Positions 1-12,500 of a stretch of DNA of 64,000 bases are shown piece by piece. Origin of the DNA: Takakia lepidozioides (taxonomy: Eukaryota; Streptophyta; Takakiopsida; Takakiales; Takakiaceae). Location of the stretch: assembly GCA_030704615.1 (NCBI GenBank), contig CM060731.1:18538001-18602000 (forward strand). The letters run 5' to 3'. The notes below the pieces were generated by a model that saw nothing but the letters and a program-made list of their open reading frames with translations, was not told where the DNA came from and made no database searches. Position 1 is the first letter of the stretch, and each line of letters begins with the position of its first letter. The position numbers and the translations under genes were made by a program.

Positions 1-384
1 TCCGCTGAACCAAAAAATTAAAAAAAAACAAGAACATGGTGGATGCTCACCAACAACAAGCGACGACTGGTTGGCGGGGCCCTCCTGCTTACACTCCCTC
101 CCTTTGTGTCCACCACGTGCCACAGCAGCAGAAGAGAGATCAGCCCCCTCTTGTGCGATAAACTGAGAAGAAAAGAAACAAACAACACATTAAATCAATC
201 AACCTAAGAGGGAAAGAGAATGGAGATGGAGATGAAATGAGAGCGAGAGAGAAATCAAACAAATAAAGTAGGAGATGGAGACACGGAACACGAACCTTAC
301 CTGGATTGGAGTAGCGAGCAAGATGTATGCGAGAGAGAGCGAGCTGGATGAGTTGTAGAGACACTTAGGGCTACAGCCCACGGG

Positions 385-565
385 TGGAACCGGAACCGGA
401 TGCGCTTTAGAGTCCCCAAACCCCGGTTCCCACACATGTGGTCGTAGCTAGAACCGCCGGTTCCGGTTCCCACACAATCCCCAATTTCCGGTTCCGGTTC
501 TGCAAAGGCGGGTCCGGTTCCGGTCCGGTTCCACATAACCGGAACCGGAACCGGAACCGGCTGTT
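385..565. repeat. GGTTCC/GGAACC-rich degenerate repeat
   Basis: The hexamer GGTTCC and its complement GGAACC recur many times, often in runs such as CCGGTTCCGGTTCC and AACCGGAACCGGAACCGG. Both strand senses are present, so the tract can fold on itself. No gene is recognised in 1-1300; short open frames on both strands there have low-complexity composition. Confidence 0.6.
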
Positions 566-1073
566 ACCCGGGGCCAGGCGGGTAACCGCCCAGCACTGGT
601 CTATTCTTGCTGGCCCTCTTTCTTGTGCCCTTGAGGAAATTGTGGAGTTGTGAAGCCACCCTCAGCCTCAGCGAGAAAGGGAGAGCCAGAGACGGAGACA
701 GATCAGCAGCTTCCTGTGAATCACTGGCAAAAGAAACATGGCTGGCTCCGAAAAAAACAGACAAAATCAAACCTGACAATTGATGAAAGGCTTCCCCTAC
801 ATCACCATGTAGTCCCCTAATACTAGTATCTGGCCCAAAACAAAGAAAACAAAAGATATGTTCATCTTGAGAATTATGAAAAATTTCGATACCCTTACAA
901 AGGTATCATGTTGAAGTTGGGATGTGTGTTCTATATAAGTTTAATATATCAAACTCTTACACGTTGATACTCTTACATTGGTATCATGTTTGGTATATGT
1001 ACATAGCCATATATTGGCACCAACATCCACAAAGAGAGACAATCCCACTTTTACAAGCGCTTTGTGACTTCCT

Positions 1074-1098
1074 CTCTCTCTCTCTCTCTCTCTCTCTT
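1074..1098. repeat. (CT)n microsatellite
   Basis: An almost pure CT dinucleotide run of about 24 bases. The stretch before it (780-1070) shows no gene. Confidence 0.85.
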
Positions 1099-1198
1099 GC
1101 TCTCCCTTAGGCTTATCTTGGGCTCAAGCCTTACCACGGGCAAAGGATTGACAGACGGACAACAAGAATAGACGGGCAACATGTATTTTTAGCTTATA

Positions 1199-1316
1199 CC
1201 TGTGTATGTATATATGTATAATTTATATATATACACATATATATTATATACAGAAATAAGTTAAAAATTATAGATTACAATTCAATTGAATTGTAGTCAG
1301 CAATTCAATTGAATTG
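1199..1316. repeat. AT-rich stretch with two copies of a palindrome
   Basis: A TA/TATA-rich tract (1199-1257) is followed by two copies of the perfect palindrome CAATTCAATTGAATTG, at 1278-1293 (18 bp with its flanking A and T) and 1301-1316, seven bases apart. Function unknown. The stretch 1320-2350 has open frames on both strands but nothing I recognise. Confidence 0.6.
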
Positions 1317-2356
1317 CGCACTTTTAGGGGGTGATCAAGTGAATTGCGATGCATTTCACATCAAGGCCTTTTTGGAATTCCTTAGGCGGCCATGCATCAT
1401 CGCACTCTCTTTCCCTGCTACTAGATGCTTTATCCCTCCAAGCATATCCCACGGATCTAGCCGTCGTAGGGACGACATCCATCCGACTTAGCTTCAGACT
1501 AAATGGATGAGCTTTACCGGATGAACAGTAGCTTGGATGGAGAATCGAGGTGATGAGAAGGTCAGACGTGCGCAAGCGCGGTCGTCTTACTTGACCGCAG
1601 TCAAGATTTGGCGACACAGTGACCCGCGCGGCGACCGTGCGGCAGACTGCGCGCCGCTGGTCCCGGACCCGCGGCAAAAATGCAAGCACTGAACAGACAG
1701 AACGTAAGCATGTTGGCTTGCAAGGATATGGCAGTTGTCCCAAGGCTTCCACATTCTTTCTTCGGATTGATTCTGCGAGATGGGCTCTTCAGACTTGGCT
1801 TGCAATGGTTATAGATCTCACCCCGAATTGGGGTGGAGCATACAGGCCAGAAGAATGGCGGAGGGATCAAGGGGAGAGCAGACTGCGAAAATCGCAAAGT
1901 TTCCACAGTGGAGGTGGCTTCGAAAACATGCAGAACACCACCACCACCTCACGACTTTTCGATCATAAGTGTGAGAGGATGAAGGCACTGCTGGAGGATG
2001 TGGGAATTCTAGGGCGATTACGATGATGCTGTTTGCAGAAAATCAGGAAGGGAAGATTCAGCATTACTTTGGAAGGTAAGTTCCAGTCCTGGAGCAATCA
2101 TCGTTGCTATGAGGGCCAAAGAGGCAATATCGGGCACAAAAAATGCCTTCTTCCCTGGTGGCTTGATTCGTTGGCTATCGTAGAGATGATCACTCCGCCA
2201 CCATTTCACAGCATGCACTATACAATGGATTGAATTGTCAGTGCTACCCTATCCGTCACTCATTAATTGCTTCTCCTTTTAAGTGAGTACTTGCTGTGCA
2301 TTGCGTCGCGGCTCCATTCATGGTTCCCCGTTGTCTTCACTCTCTCAGGCACAGAG

Positions 2357-2576
2357 ATGGCAACGGGTTCCGTGGCTCTCCTGAGCTTGCAGGGAGAGGC
2401 TGTACCCGATACTCTGTCTTCTCCTAGGGGTGAAGGGGAAACCCTCATATTCTGCAGCAGAGTAACGGACCAGGTTGTGGACCTGAAATGGTTATCCGCT
2501 TTGGCAATGCCAGGTCCCAGCTCCTTGCGATTGATGGCTGTGATTTCTCCTCAGCCTCCAGAGATTACGAAGAAAG
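2357..2576 (+). other. Possible upstream exon of the PPR gene
   Basis: An open frame from the ATG at 2357 ends at a plausible donor (AAG then GTATGA at 2577). It precedes the OSB-motif exon of the PPR gene on the same strand, so it may be an earlier exon. A part of an OSB single-strand-binding domain would be expected here by analogy with OSB proteins, but I cannot demonstrate that fold from the residues. A transcript is needed to decide. Confidence 0.25.
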
Positions 2577-2796
2577 GTATGAACATGAAATCTTTGCTCA
2601 AAATCCTGAGTCTCTGATTATTGGCATGAGAGCAGCAGAATTTACTCCACCCTAAGCATATGTAGGCTATATGCTGCTCTACCACCATATAGAATTTGTG
2701 TGTGCATTGGCAGTTGCTCCTGGCCTTTTGGTGGTGGAGAGAGCTTTAGAGACTAGCAATCCTTGTGAAGACTGACACAATTAGGAGCTGCTAAGG

Positions 2797-5659
2797 TTGT
2801 GTTTGCATGCAGGCCAAACAATAAGCAGAGATCCGCTCTGGCAGGAGTTCTTCTCTGATCCTTCACAGTGGTGGGACAACAGGTTTGAGAAGGTGAGTTA
2901 TCTTCTAGGATTTTTCTATTTCCCTTCTAAAAACCACAAAAGGGTAGTTGTTATAACTGTTGTTTCTATTGTGTTGTTCCTCCTTGCTAGCAGAGCATGA
3001 AAGGAGTTTTACTTAAGGTTGTTCCCTGTTATGGAAAGCTATGGTGGTGGCAGTCTGATGTATGCGCATCCCACTGGTGGTTTTCTCAGAAAAGTCCAAG
3101 ATCACCAGACTTCAGACATAAGCACACAAAAGAGGCTCTTTGGGTTGAGGACTGGTCAAATCCACCTTGGGTGAAAGCAGAGGTAGCTGCCATGATACGA
3201 AATCAAGCACAATGTGGTGATGTGAGGAAACTATGTATGGCAGGACAGCTGAAAGAGGCCCTGCACATTTTAAACCAACTAGGCAGTTCGGCGGATTCTG
3301 ATACTTACGTCTCTCTCTTGCGGGAGTGCATCAACATGCAAGGTCTAACAGAGGGAAAGCAGGTGCATGACCACATTATTCAAAGTGGATTCAACGCAAA
3401 CATACTTTTACTCAACACCCTTGTCAATATGTATGCCAAGTGTGGGAGCACGGTGGACGCACGCAAAGTATTTGACAAAATGCCTCATCGAGATTTGTTT
3501 ACATGGACTACTATGATAGCAGGATATGTGAAATATGGGTGCAGTATGGAGGCTTTCACGATGTATGATCAAATGATACAGGAAGGGACATTGCCCAACA
3601 AGGTCACCTTCACCTGTGTTATGAAGGCATGTGCCTGCCTAGGAGCTCTGGAAAAGGGCAAAGAGGTCCATGCTGACATCATCAAAGTTGGAATTGCACC
3701 AGATCTCATTCTGTACACTGCACTCGTCGACATGTATGCCAAATGTGGGAACATGAAGAATGCACGTCAAGTGTTTGACAACATGGCTCAACGAAATGTG
3801 GTGTCATGGAATGCACTGGTGGCAGGATATGCTCAGCATGGGAATGGCAGGGAGGCTTTTGAGATCTATGAGCAGATGATACGGGAAGGGGTGACGCCCG
3901 ACAAGGCCACATTCGTTTGGGTCCTCAATGCATGTGCGAAGATGGCAGCCCTGGAAAAGGGCAAAGAGATCCATGGAGAGATAATCAAAGCTGGAATGGC
4001 TTCAGACATCATTCTGCAGAACACCCTTGTCGATATGTATGCCAAATGTGGGAACATAAAGGAAGCACGTCGAGTGTTCAACAATATGACCCAACGAAAT
4101 GTAGTGTCATGGAACACAATGATCACAGGATATGCTCAAGATGGGTGTGGTGGGGAGGCTTTTGAGATCTATGAGCAAATGCTACAGGGAGGGTTGACGC
4201 CCAACAAGGTCACATTCATCTGCTCTCTCAATGCATGTGCGAGCCTGACAACACTGGAAAAGGGCAAAGAGGTCCACGCTTCCATCATCAAAGCTGGAAT
4301 TCTACCAGATATCATTTTGGAGACTTCCCTTGTTAACATGTATGTTAAATGTGGCAGCATAAAGGATGCGCGAAAAGTGTTCAATCATATGGCTCAACGA
4401 AATGTGGTCTCATGGAGTGCAATGATTGCAGGATATTCCCAACACGGGTGTGGAAGGGAGGCCTTTAAGATGTACAAGGTGATGATAACGGAGGGGGTGA
4501 TGCCCAACAAGGTCACATTCACTTGTGTTCTCAATGCTTGTGCGAGCCTGGCAGCTCTGCAAATGGGCATGGAGGTCCACAATGATATCAAATGGGCATG
4601 GAGGTCCACAATGATATCATCAAATCTGGAATTGCGCCAGATATCATTCTGGAGAATACCCTTCTTGACATGTATTCAGCATGCGGGAGCATAAAAGATG
4701 CACGCCGTGTTTTTGACAATATGGCTGAAAGAAATGTGGTCTCATGTAATGCAATGATGGCAGGATATGCACAACATGGGTGTAGTAGAGAGGCCCTCCG
4801 ACTATTCGTACAAATGCAAAAGGATGGCTTGAAGCCAGACAGAATCACGTTCACATGTGTTCTCTCTGCCTGTAGCAGAATGGGCCTACTGGATGAAGGC
4901 CATCACTACTTCAATTCCATGTGTCGAGATCATGGCCTCATTCCAACAGTGGAGCATTTTGGCTGCATGGTGGACCTTCTTGGCCGTGCAGGGCGATTAG
5001 ATGAGGCCGAATGCTTCATTAAGACAATGCCAATCAAACCAGATGCTTCAGTGTGGGGGGCTCTGCTTGGTGCCTGCAGAATCCATGGCAATGTGGAGCT
5101 AGCAGAATTTGCAGCAAAACATCTTCTGGAGAGGGATCCACTGCACGCAGGAGCTTATGTGCTACTATCAAACATCTATGCTGCTGCTGGCAGATGGGAT
5201 GATGCAGCAAAGGTGAGAAGAATGATGCAGGTCAGGGGGATCAGAAAGGAGCCAGGGTGCTGCTGCATCGAGGTGGAAAACCAGGTGCATACATTTGCCA
5301 TGGATGATAAATTGCATCCTCAAATTAAGGAAATCCGTGCTGAGCTGAAGAAAATTATCATGCAGATGGAGAAGGCTGGGTACATGCCTGACACAAGTTT
5401 TGTATTACATGATGTGGAGGAGGATCAAAAGGAATTCTCTCTTTGCCACCACAGTGAGAAGCTGGCCATAGTGTTTGGGCTAATCAGCACCCCCCCTGGG
5501 ACAGCTATCCGTATTATGAAGAACCTTCGGGTATGTGATGACTGCCACACGGCTACCAAATTCATCTCAAATATTGCCGGGCGAGCAATTGTTGTTAGGG
5601 ATGCCAACCGCTTTCACCACTTCCAAAATGGGGTTTGTTCTTGTGGGGATTACTGGTGA
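2797..5659 (+). CDS. PLS-class DYW PPR protein with N-terminal OSB-type PDF motif, frame broken by a 29-bp duplication
   Basis: Exon 2797-2892 (true 5' limit unknown; a CAG acceptor lies at 2811) encodes LWQEFFSDPSQWWDNRFEK. A phase-0 intron at 2893-3089 (GTGAGT...TTCTCAG) joins it to KSPRSPDFRHKHTKEALW and NPPWV, which together form the PDF motif of organellar single-stranded-DNA-binding (OSB) proteins. About five P-L-S blocks of roughly 101 residues follow (for example [33 protein letters not shown]), then E/E+ and a full DYW domain with HSEKLA, CDDCH and a terminal DYW before the stop. DYW proteins edit C to U in chloroplast or mitochondrial RNA. At 4590 an exact 29-bp tandem duplication shifts the frame: 2997-4694 stops early and 4592-5659 carries the rest. 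This is either a recent null allele or an assembly artefact. The gene is convergent with coilin. Confidence 0.85.
4561..4618 (+). repeat. 29-bp perfect tandem duplication inside the PPR gene
   Basis: 4561-4589 and 4590-4618 are identical and begin AAATGGGCATGGAGG. Twenty-nine is not a multiple of three, so the reading frame changes. Removing one copy restores a continuous frame from the PPR repeats to the DYW domain. Confidence 0.95.
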
Positions 5660-6592
5660 AAGGGCAGAAGGGTGATCATGTAATATTACTTCCGTATACC
5701 AAAGAGTAGAGATGGAAGAAATGATCATTAAAGCACCACATGTCTGGGAGTGTTCATGGCATTCAGCAAAATCTGAGTGGCAATTACTGAACACATCTGG
5801 TCCTACTCTTGACCACATCACATCTCCAAGGTGTCTGACCTCTGATTGATAGGAAATTGAATACAAAAACCAGTCTGCATAGAGAATTTGAGCTGCCCAC
5901 GCTGGTGGCACCAAAGTACAAATGCATTAACAGCTGCACAGCGAAGTCATGGAAACCTTACTGCAGATTACTGTTCAACAAATTGACAGATGGAGGGAAC
6001 CAGGGCATTTAGAATCCTTCTTCAGGTTGATGTCTTTGGTCTGAAAAAGATGAAGAAGGTAGTTTTAGAGAAAACTGGTGACAGGTCATAGACATGGGCC
6101 CTACTGACTGGAATCCTTCCTTACCTTTGATCAGGATCTCTTATAATCCCTCTGTGTACAGCCCTGTAATCTTAACCACTTTTGTTTGCATGAAAGCTCC
6201 AGGATGATAACATGCATCCCCTGTTCATTCTTTCCAGAAAATCATCACATCTTGTTACAAAATTATGGTGAGTGGCAATAAGTAGGGCTAATACAGTTGG
6301 CAAAACATCTAGTTAGCTTGTGATGTAAAGATGGCAATGGCACTTGTCCGCTCATGAGAGCGCCATGGTTTCAAGTATTTTAGTTTCATGACAACAACAC
6401 CCTTTTGACTGCCGTTGATGGTTATGCCATCTAAGTTCAAACTGTACTTACCCTTCAGAGCTAGGCGCTAGGACAAGCCTTAGGTCCTTTGGCCTATTCC
6501 TCGCAAAAAAGCCACAACTCAAAATTAAACCATTATAGTATCTTTGACAGCATGTGCTTAGGTCAGATTATACAAATGGAAACCACCGGTCC
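5660..6592. other. Intergenic region between convergent genes
   Basis: This holds the 3' flanks of the PPR gene (+) and of coilin (-). No open frame with recognisable similarity and no structured repeat was seen. Confidence 0.6.
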
Positions 6593-9500
6593 CTACAAGG
6601 CTTGACTGGCTCTCAGAAGTGATATTGTGGGGCCTAAAGCACCGGCCCGCAAAAACCGATGCCGAAATTGTGGCTCTGCATTCTTCGCCAAAGGTGCTCC
6701 ACAATCTCCCTCTCTCTCAACCCCCAATTCCTCTGCATCAGCAACCCCGTCAATGCCCTTTCGCTGCTCCACTTGTTCGGACCTCGTCTGAGTGGGCATG
6801 TCGGTGTTGGGTGTTCCTAAACTCTTGCCATTCCGCTTGACAAGTTTCCCAGACAGCTCCAGCTTTTTCTTATCAAGCTCCACTGAGAGGATGTCCTGCC
6901 AAGCTGCTGGAATTTGCAATCAGTGGAGTATCTTTGGTCCCCAAGTACAGACCATCCTGCGGCATCAGTTTCCTTCTATTCATGATAAAGGAATTTATTA
7001 CCAAAGGCATTACTGTGAAAACATCAGTTGGACTCCTTATCTAAGCAAAATTAGCACTGCCTTTAAAAGTATCTATAATCCGTGACGTTGAATCAAAACT
7101 TCTTCCAAGTATCAAGTAGTACGTACCTAGACAATTCACCAGCCCATGTAGCTTCTTGGCTTACCATTACCACAACAACTCAACAGTGATTGCATCGGCC
7201 AGCTCTGAGATATCCAGGTGCCCTGCCGATGCTTGCTATAGGAACTGTTCAAATTTACCCCCAGAAAAGTAGACTTGGTAGGATGGGTTGGACACAAAAA
7301 GGTCAGATATAATTGTCCATTTTGCTGACCTACTCTGGCCTAACTAACTGTAAGTCAAAGGGTAACCATATTGGATGTTTTCAGAACACGTGAATACCTG
7401 CATCTGACATAAATGGGGTTCCTGCTCTTGCTGCTGCTGTATCCACCATCTCAGGTTTGGTTTGAGTACCACATTTGACATCTGCACCATTGCACCGTAG
7501 GGTGGCTTTTCCTCCCACATCTTGATTGAACTCAAGTGATTTGCTCTCAGCTCCTTCTTGTGCTGTGGCATGAGAGGGTATGCTTGCAGACCCAACTCCA
7601 TCCAGACAGTCAGGCACTAATGCCTGGGGTTCTGACAGTGCAGGATTCGGGCCTTTCTCTATAACCCGCACCTCCACGAGCGCAACGACCTCCACCTGCA
7701 AATACCACAAATGTTCAACGACGAATCTGATGCTCATCACATTGTGAACAGACAGGAACCAAACACAAAGCTCACAGCAACATGGAATCCCGAAAAGAAA
7801 AGAAAAGAAAAATACAGAGACTGCAGTGCAGGATGACTTGGCTGATCAAAGTAGGATCTACTCGTTGCCGGTTCCTGTCAAGTTGGCAATGATAAACCAA
7901 TGTAGGCATAGTTCCATGTGTTAATAACCCTCTAAGAACTGTCATGGGGTGTCAGCCCCAAACAGCTATGAAAATCATCTCCAAATTGCCTTGGCACTAG
8001 TTCGCAGCCCAGGATGATATCCTTTTACAGAGATTTGAGTATTCATCTGAAGGCTCACATCGACATCCTATATGCTGAATAGTACAGCTTATAGAGAGGG
8101 GAGATACTACGGTTGCACTCTCAGCCACATGGAAAGGGTATAGTGACACTAGGGCAGAGAAGGAAGTCACACTGTGTTACTAATGAGAAAGAAAAAAAGG
8201 CAAGAAAGATGGAAAGAAGAAAGAAAGAAAATTCAACCCCAAGCGTTGGAGGGGAGAACAAGAAATATATTTCGTCCAACAGGTCCGGAAAAACTCACCT
8301 CCAGTGAGCCATCTGTGTTATAAGGTGCAGAAAACATCTCATCCTGCTGTGCATCCAATGCAACTAACGGATACTCTGGCACTGCGACCAATGTAACCAT
8401 GCCTGAGCCCTTACATTCTGACACTTTGCCAACCTGCAAGATCATGATTAGAAGTTGTGCTCGAGAAGTGCAAACCTTCAACAGCAGAATGAACAAGTGT
8501 CCAATATGATGGAAACCCTTCTTGAGATTGACATGGCATTGACATCTGCTGGAGTAATAGGTTATCATGACAAAATATATTCTGATGAGTTCGTACAAAA
8601 CTTCATGGAGAGATTACACAGAACAACTTACTCTGTAGGTGGAGAGTTCAGGGGTCCAAGACTGTGTCAGCTCCACCAGCCGGTATGCCAAAATGTCCCC
8701 TTCCTGGGAAAACGAACCTCTTTCATCAAACACCTCTTCCTCTTTGGACTTCAAAGATACAAACAAACATGCCTCTCATGTACTCAAAGTGAAATTATAC
8801 TCGTCGTATATTTGAGAGGAACTGTTTCGCTTGTTAAACATGCAAGTGTTAACTAGGCAGATTTCCATAGGGTGGGAGAGGGAGAGAGAGAGGACCTGAG
8901 GTATTCCCTCCAGTAGAGGAAGCTCCTCAAACTTGATCTGGTCTGCCTCTAGTGCAGCAACCTCCTCTGTAAACTTCCTTGCCGAGTTATTCTGTGTGTT
9001 TCTGCATTTGTAAGACGGTTCCTCCTGGCCCCAGCCTTGGCCTTGCCTCTTATTTTGAATATCATTCCTCACACTCGGGACAGACTGCATATCCACTCAA
9101 CTCAAGGCTTTGTCATTTCCCGTCTTCTCTTGCTACAAAGTCTCATAGATGAAGACCTCGTACCTGTCTTATTGCATAAAGCTACTTTCCAGAGCACAAA
9201 GGCCACAACTTCCCACCTATCCTCCTATCCATTCTGGATAACCCTAACAAATATGAATGAGCATCCCCTAGCCACCTGTCCAGCATACTTGGCAAACGTT
9301 GTGCAAAGGCAACCCTGGTACATAAAGGTCCTGTTCCAAATCTATGATGTTGTACCAACTGAATCCCAGAGAAACCATAGGTCAGGCACCTACAAATGTG
9401 CTGTGTATGAAAGCCCTATTTCTAATGTGTATTAACCAACAGTGCAGTATGTGACAAGAGGGGACCTTTCCTACAACTCATACACCAGAGAGGGACAGGA

Positions 9501-12500
9501 CTTACCAAAGGCCAAGCTAGTAGATGTTCTCCATCATCTGCATGCATCAAACAAAGAACTGTATCTTACTTCACACTGCTGGAATATCACGGGTAGCTAG
9601 CGGAGTTCACATGGACGAACAGAGACTTCCCCAAAATACTTCAGTGACAATTATTAAATGAGTGTCATTGCTGCTACCCAGAAAGAGCTGCCATGGATTG
9701 TGCTTCTAGACAAATTCACTACACATAGCTATTACAGTTTCTTCCTTCGGATTCAAGTATGGCGACATTTGCAATACAACTACCTAATTGTGCGCGACCC
9801 AATCAACCGCAAATAGCTCACCCTCGGGACTCCCAAGGATTTCGAGCATTAATGATACTTTGCAATACAACAGAGGGAGACAAAGAAGAATTGGAACAGA
9901 TGGGGTCAACTTTAAGTTGGGAACCACTACCCTCATCATGAGGCTCAAACCGAAGGTGGCCAGGGGCAACCATGATTGGAAGCCTCTCTTCTTCTGCCTC
10001 TGCTTCTTCCTCCTTTTCTGATGCTTCAGGAACATAAAGATTGGGTATTTGCTTCGCATCTTCATCCTTAGGTCCCAAAGGCACGCCAGTCTACAGTAGA
10101 CTCTCACCAAAAACGAGTGCGTCATGACATTTTTCTACAGACATTGGGCTACACGAGAAACCTCTTTGGCAAACACCTTTGCCAGAGCTTACCTTGGTAG
10201 ACCAGAAATACTCTGGCTTCACCCTTGTAAACCTAAAATGACTCGACCAAAAATGAAGAAGAAACTGTGTCAATACATGTCAAACAAAGGGTTGACTTAA
10301 ACCTCCTACAGAAGAGCTCTGCTGTACATATAACCATTGAGAGCCAGAAACACCCTAGCCTCCATTGTGGAGGGCAGTAGTTAAGGCAGCAATCAACTAG
10401 CCATTGGCCCCAGCAGTAAGGTCAACAAGCATTTCAGGGTAATTCTGCACATGGCTGATGTGCCAGCCTTCTGGTCAGGGTGACGCAGTATAGAGAGTCC
10501 ACATCTCTAAAAGTACGGGTAATGGTCACTCATCCACACAAAGTGCCTGGTGGATGATGCCACCCTAACCCAGAAATCTCCCACGTTCTTTACAAGCATA
10601 TAGACTGACCCAAAGGGGAGTAACCTTTCTTGCTTCATTTAAAGACCACTGAGATTGACCATTTCATGCAATTGAAGGCAGTAAACCAGAGTTGCTAACC
10701 TGAGCTTGCTCACGCAGCCAGCGTCTCTTAGCTTGCTTCCTGCGAGCACTTCTGCTCGGTCTCTGCCAGCCCATACTCCAAGCCAAAGGTCAGTCAGAAT
10801 CAGCAGGGAGCCACAATGCCAACTTACCATCCATCCTCTGAATCCCAACCATCCACAAAAGCCCCATCACGCTAAATTGAATAGGTCACGAAGACTGGTG
10901 AGAAATTTGGAAAGAGGGCTTGAAGACAAGGAGATAACCCCTGAATAACGCACATGAGGATTCCACGTTGGTGCCTATGCTACTGGTTGAACACATAATG
11001 GGATGTGAACCATCCACAGAAGCAGGTGTAAGATCCCAATGCCTTTATGGACACTAGACTTTCAAACATCAAAATCAAGAAACTTCGAAGGAACTTGCAG
11101 TATTGTGACAGCCAGCACCTTTGGATCGGCAGAGCCTTCTTCTTCTGGAACGGTCTTATTTTCTTGCACCTTGAAACTGTCAGGGACACCATTAATGGCA
11201 CTGTCTTCTTTGCTGCAACCAAACAGATACAATAAAAATGGTGAGAAGCCATCACAGCCACCAGGATTGCACCCATGGATGCCCAAAGAAGTCTTGCTAC
11301 AGCTGTACAAAGTACAGCTGTTTGTAGTTCTGCACAAAACTTGAGAAAATTGCCTCCAGTTCTAATACTTCAAGGATAGGGGAAAAAACCCCATGGAATG
11401 GCTCTACAGACTGTTGCCTATTGAGCAGCAGTACCTCCCAAAGCCTTTTATCAAGAAGGCAACAGGGTAACTCTAACCCACCTTTGCTTTTTGTTACACT
11501 TACTCCCTACAATCTGTTGATCTTGAACCACATCTGCTTGAGCAGTCTTGCTCCTGCACAATCCAAACTTTGTCAGAGAACAATTAATAGGTGCTCTCAT
11601 GATCAACACGTGATGCAGAGCTTGCAACAACACCAGTTGCCAAAATGCAACTCTAAGTTCTAAGCTAATTACTACACACCTCTTCCCCTTCCTCTCTCCC
11701 TCTTTCACATATCCAGAGCCAGCAGTGTTGATCTCTCTTGTCGTCTCCAACTCCTGCTTCTCCCCGCTACCACTCTGTACTGCGGGTTTGACCTGAGCTT
11801 TTTCTGCCTCAAGCCCTGCATTCTGCCCATGCTTCTTTGGTCTTCTATGTCCGGAGGACAACTTTTCAGCACACTCATCCTTGTTTCCAACAGTTTCCTT
11901 TACAACACCATTGTTGTTGTCCACAATTTCTAGGTTCAAAGCTGGTTGGTGGCGATCGTCTTCCATCTCCTGGACCCCCTTGAGTTTCCTGACATACAAT
12001 CACAACATGAAATCTCAAGATGCACATTTAAGAAAATAAACATCTTGAAAAATCTGGAACCTGGAGCGATGTAAAATAAAATTCTGGTTACGAGTTGGCA
12101 GATGAAACCAATTAAGTGCAAGGCGCATGGGGCCCAAGCCCAGTTGGAATAACCGAACTTTTCCACAGAATAATCCATATACATTCGTGAAGCTGATTCT
12201 CTATCTTTTTGGGTGCCAACATAATTATAGGAAGGCATTCTTCCTGACCATCACTATACCAGGACAATGTGGAAAGAAACTGGCTGACTTACAACGGACC
12301 ATACTTTGAGCCAAGACAAAAACCTCACCTGCTGCAAGCGAAATGATGTGGCTTACCAAAGTATAAAAAAACAAAAGCTACAGATACAGCAGGTGTCAGA
12401 CCTCTCTAGATTCCCCTACTTGGATGGCTCTAGACACCTTTTGTCCCTAGGAATTCTACCTCACCATCAACTATCAACCATTTGCCATAAACCCTACACT

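Noticed and set aside
385-565. Telomere-like or promoter element from GGTTCC repeats
   Set aside because: The unit does not match a plant telomere and no gene start could be tied to it.
4575-4603. 29-nt GT-AG intron restoring the PPR frame
   Set aside because: It coincides exactly with the tandem duplication and is shorter than any plausible plant spliceosomal intron.
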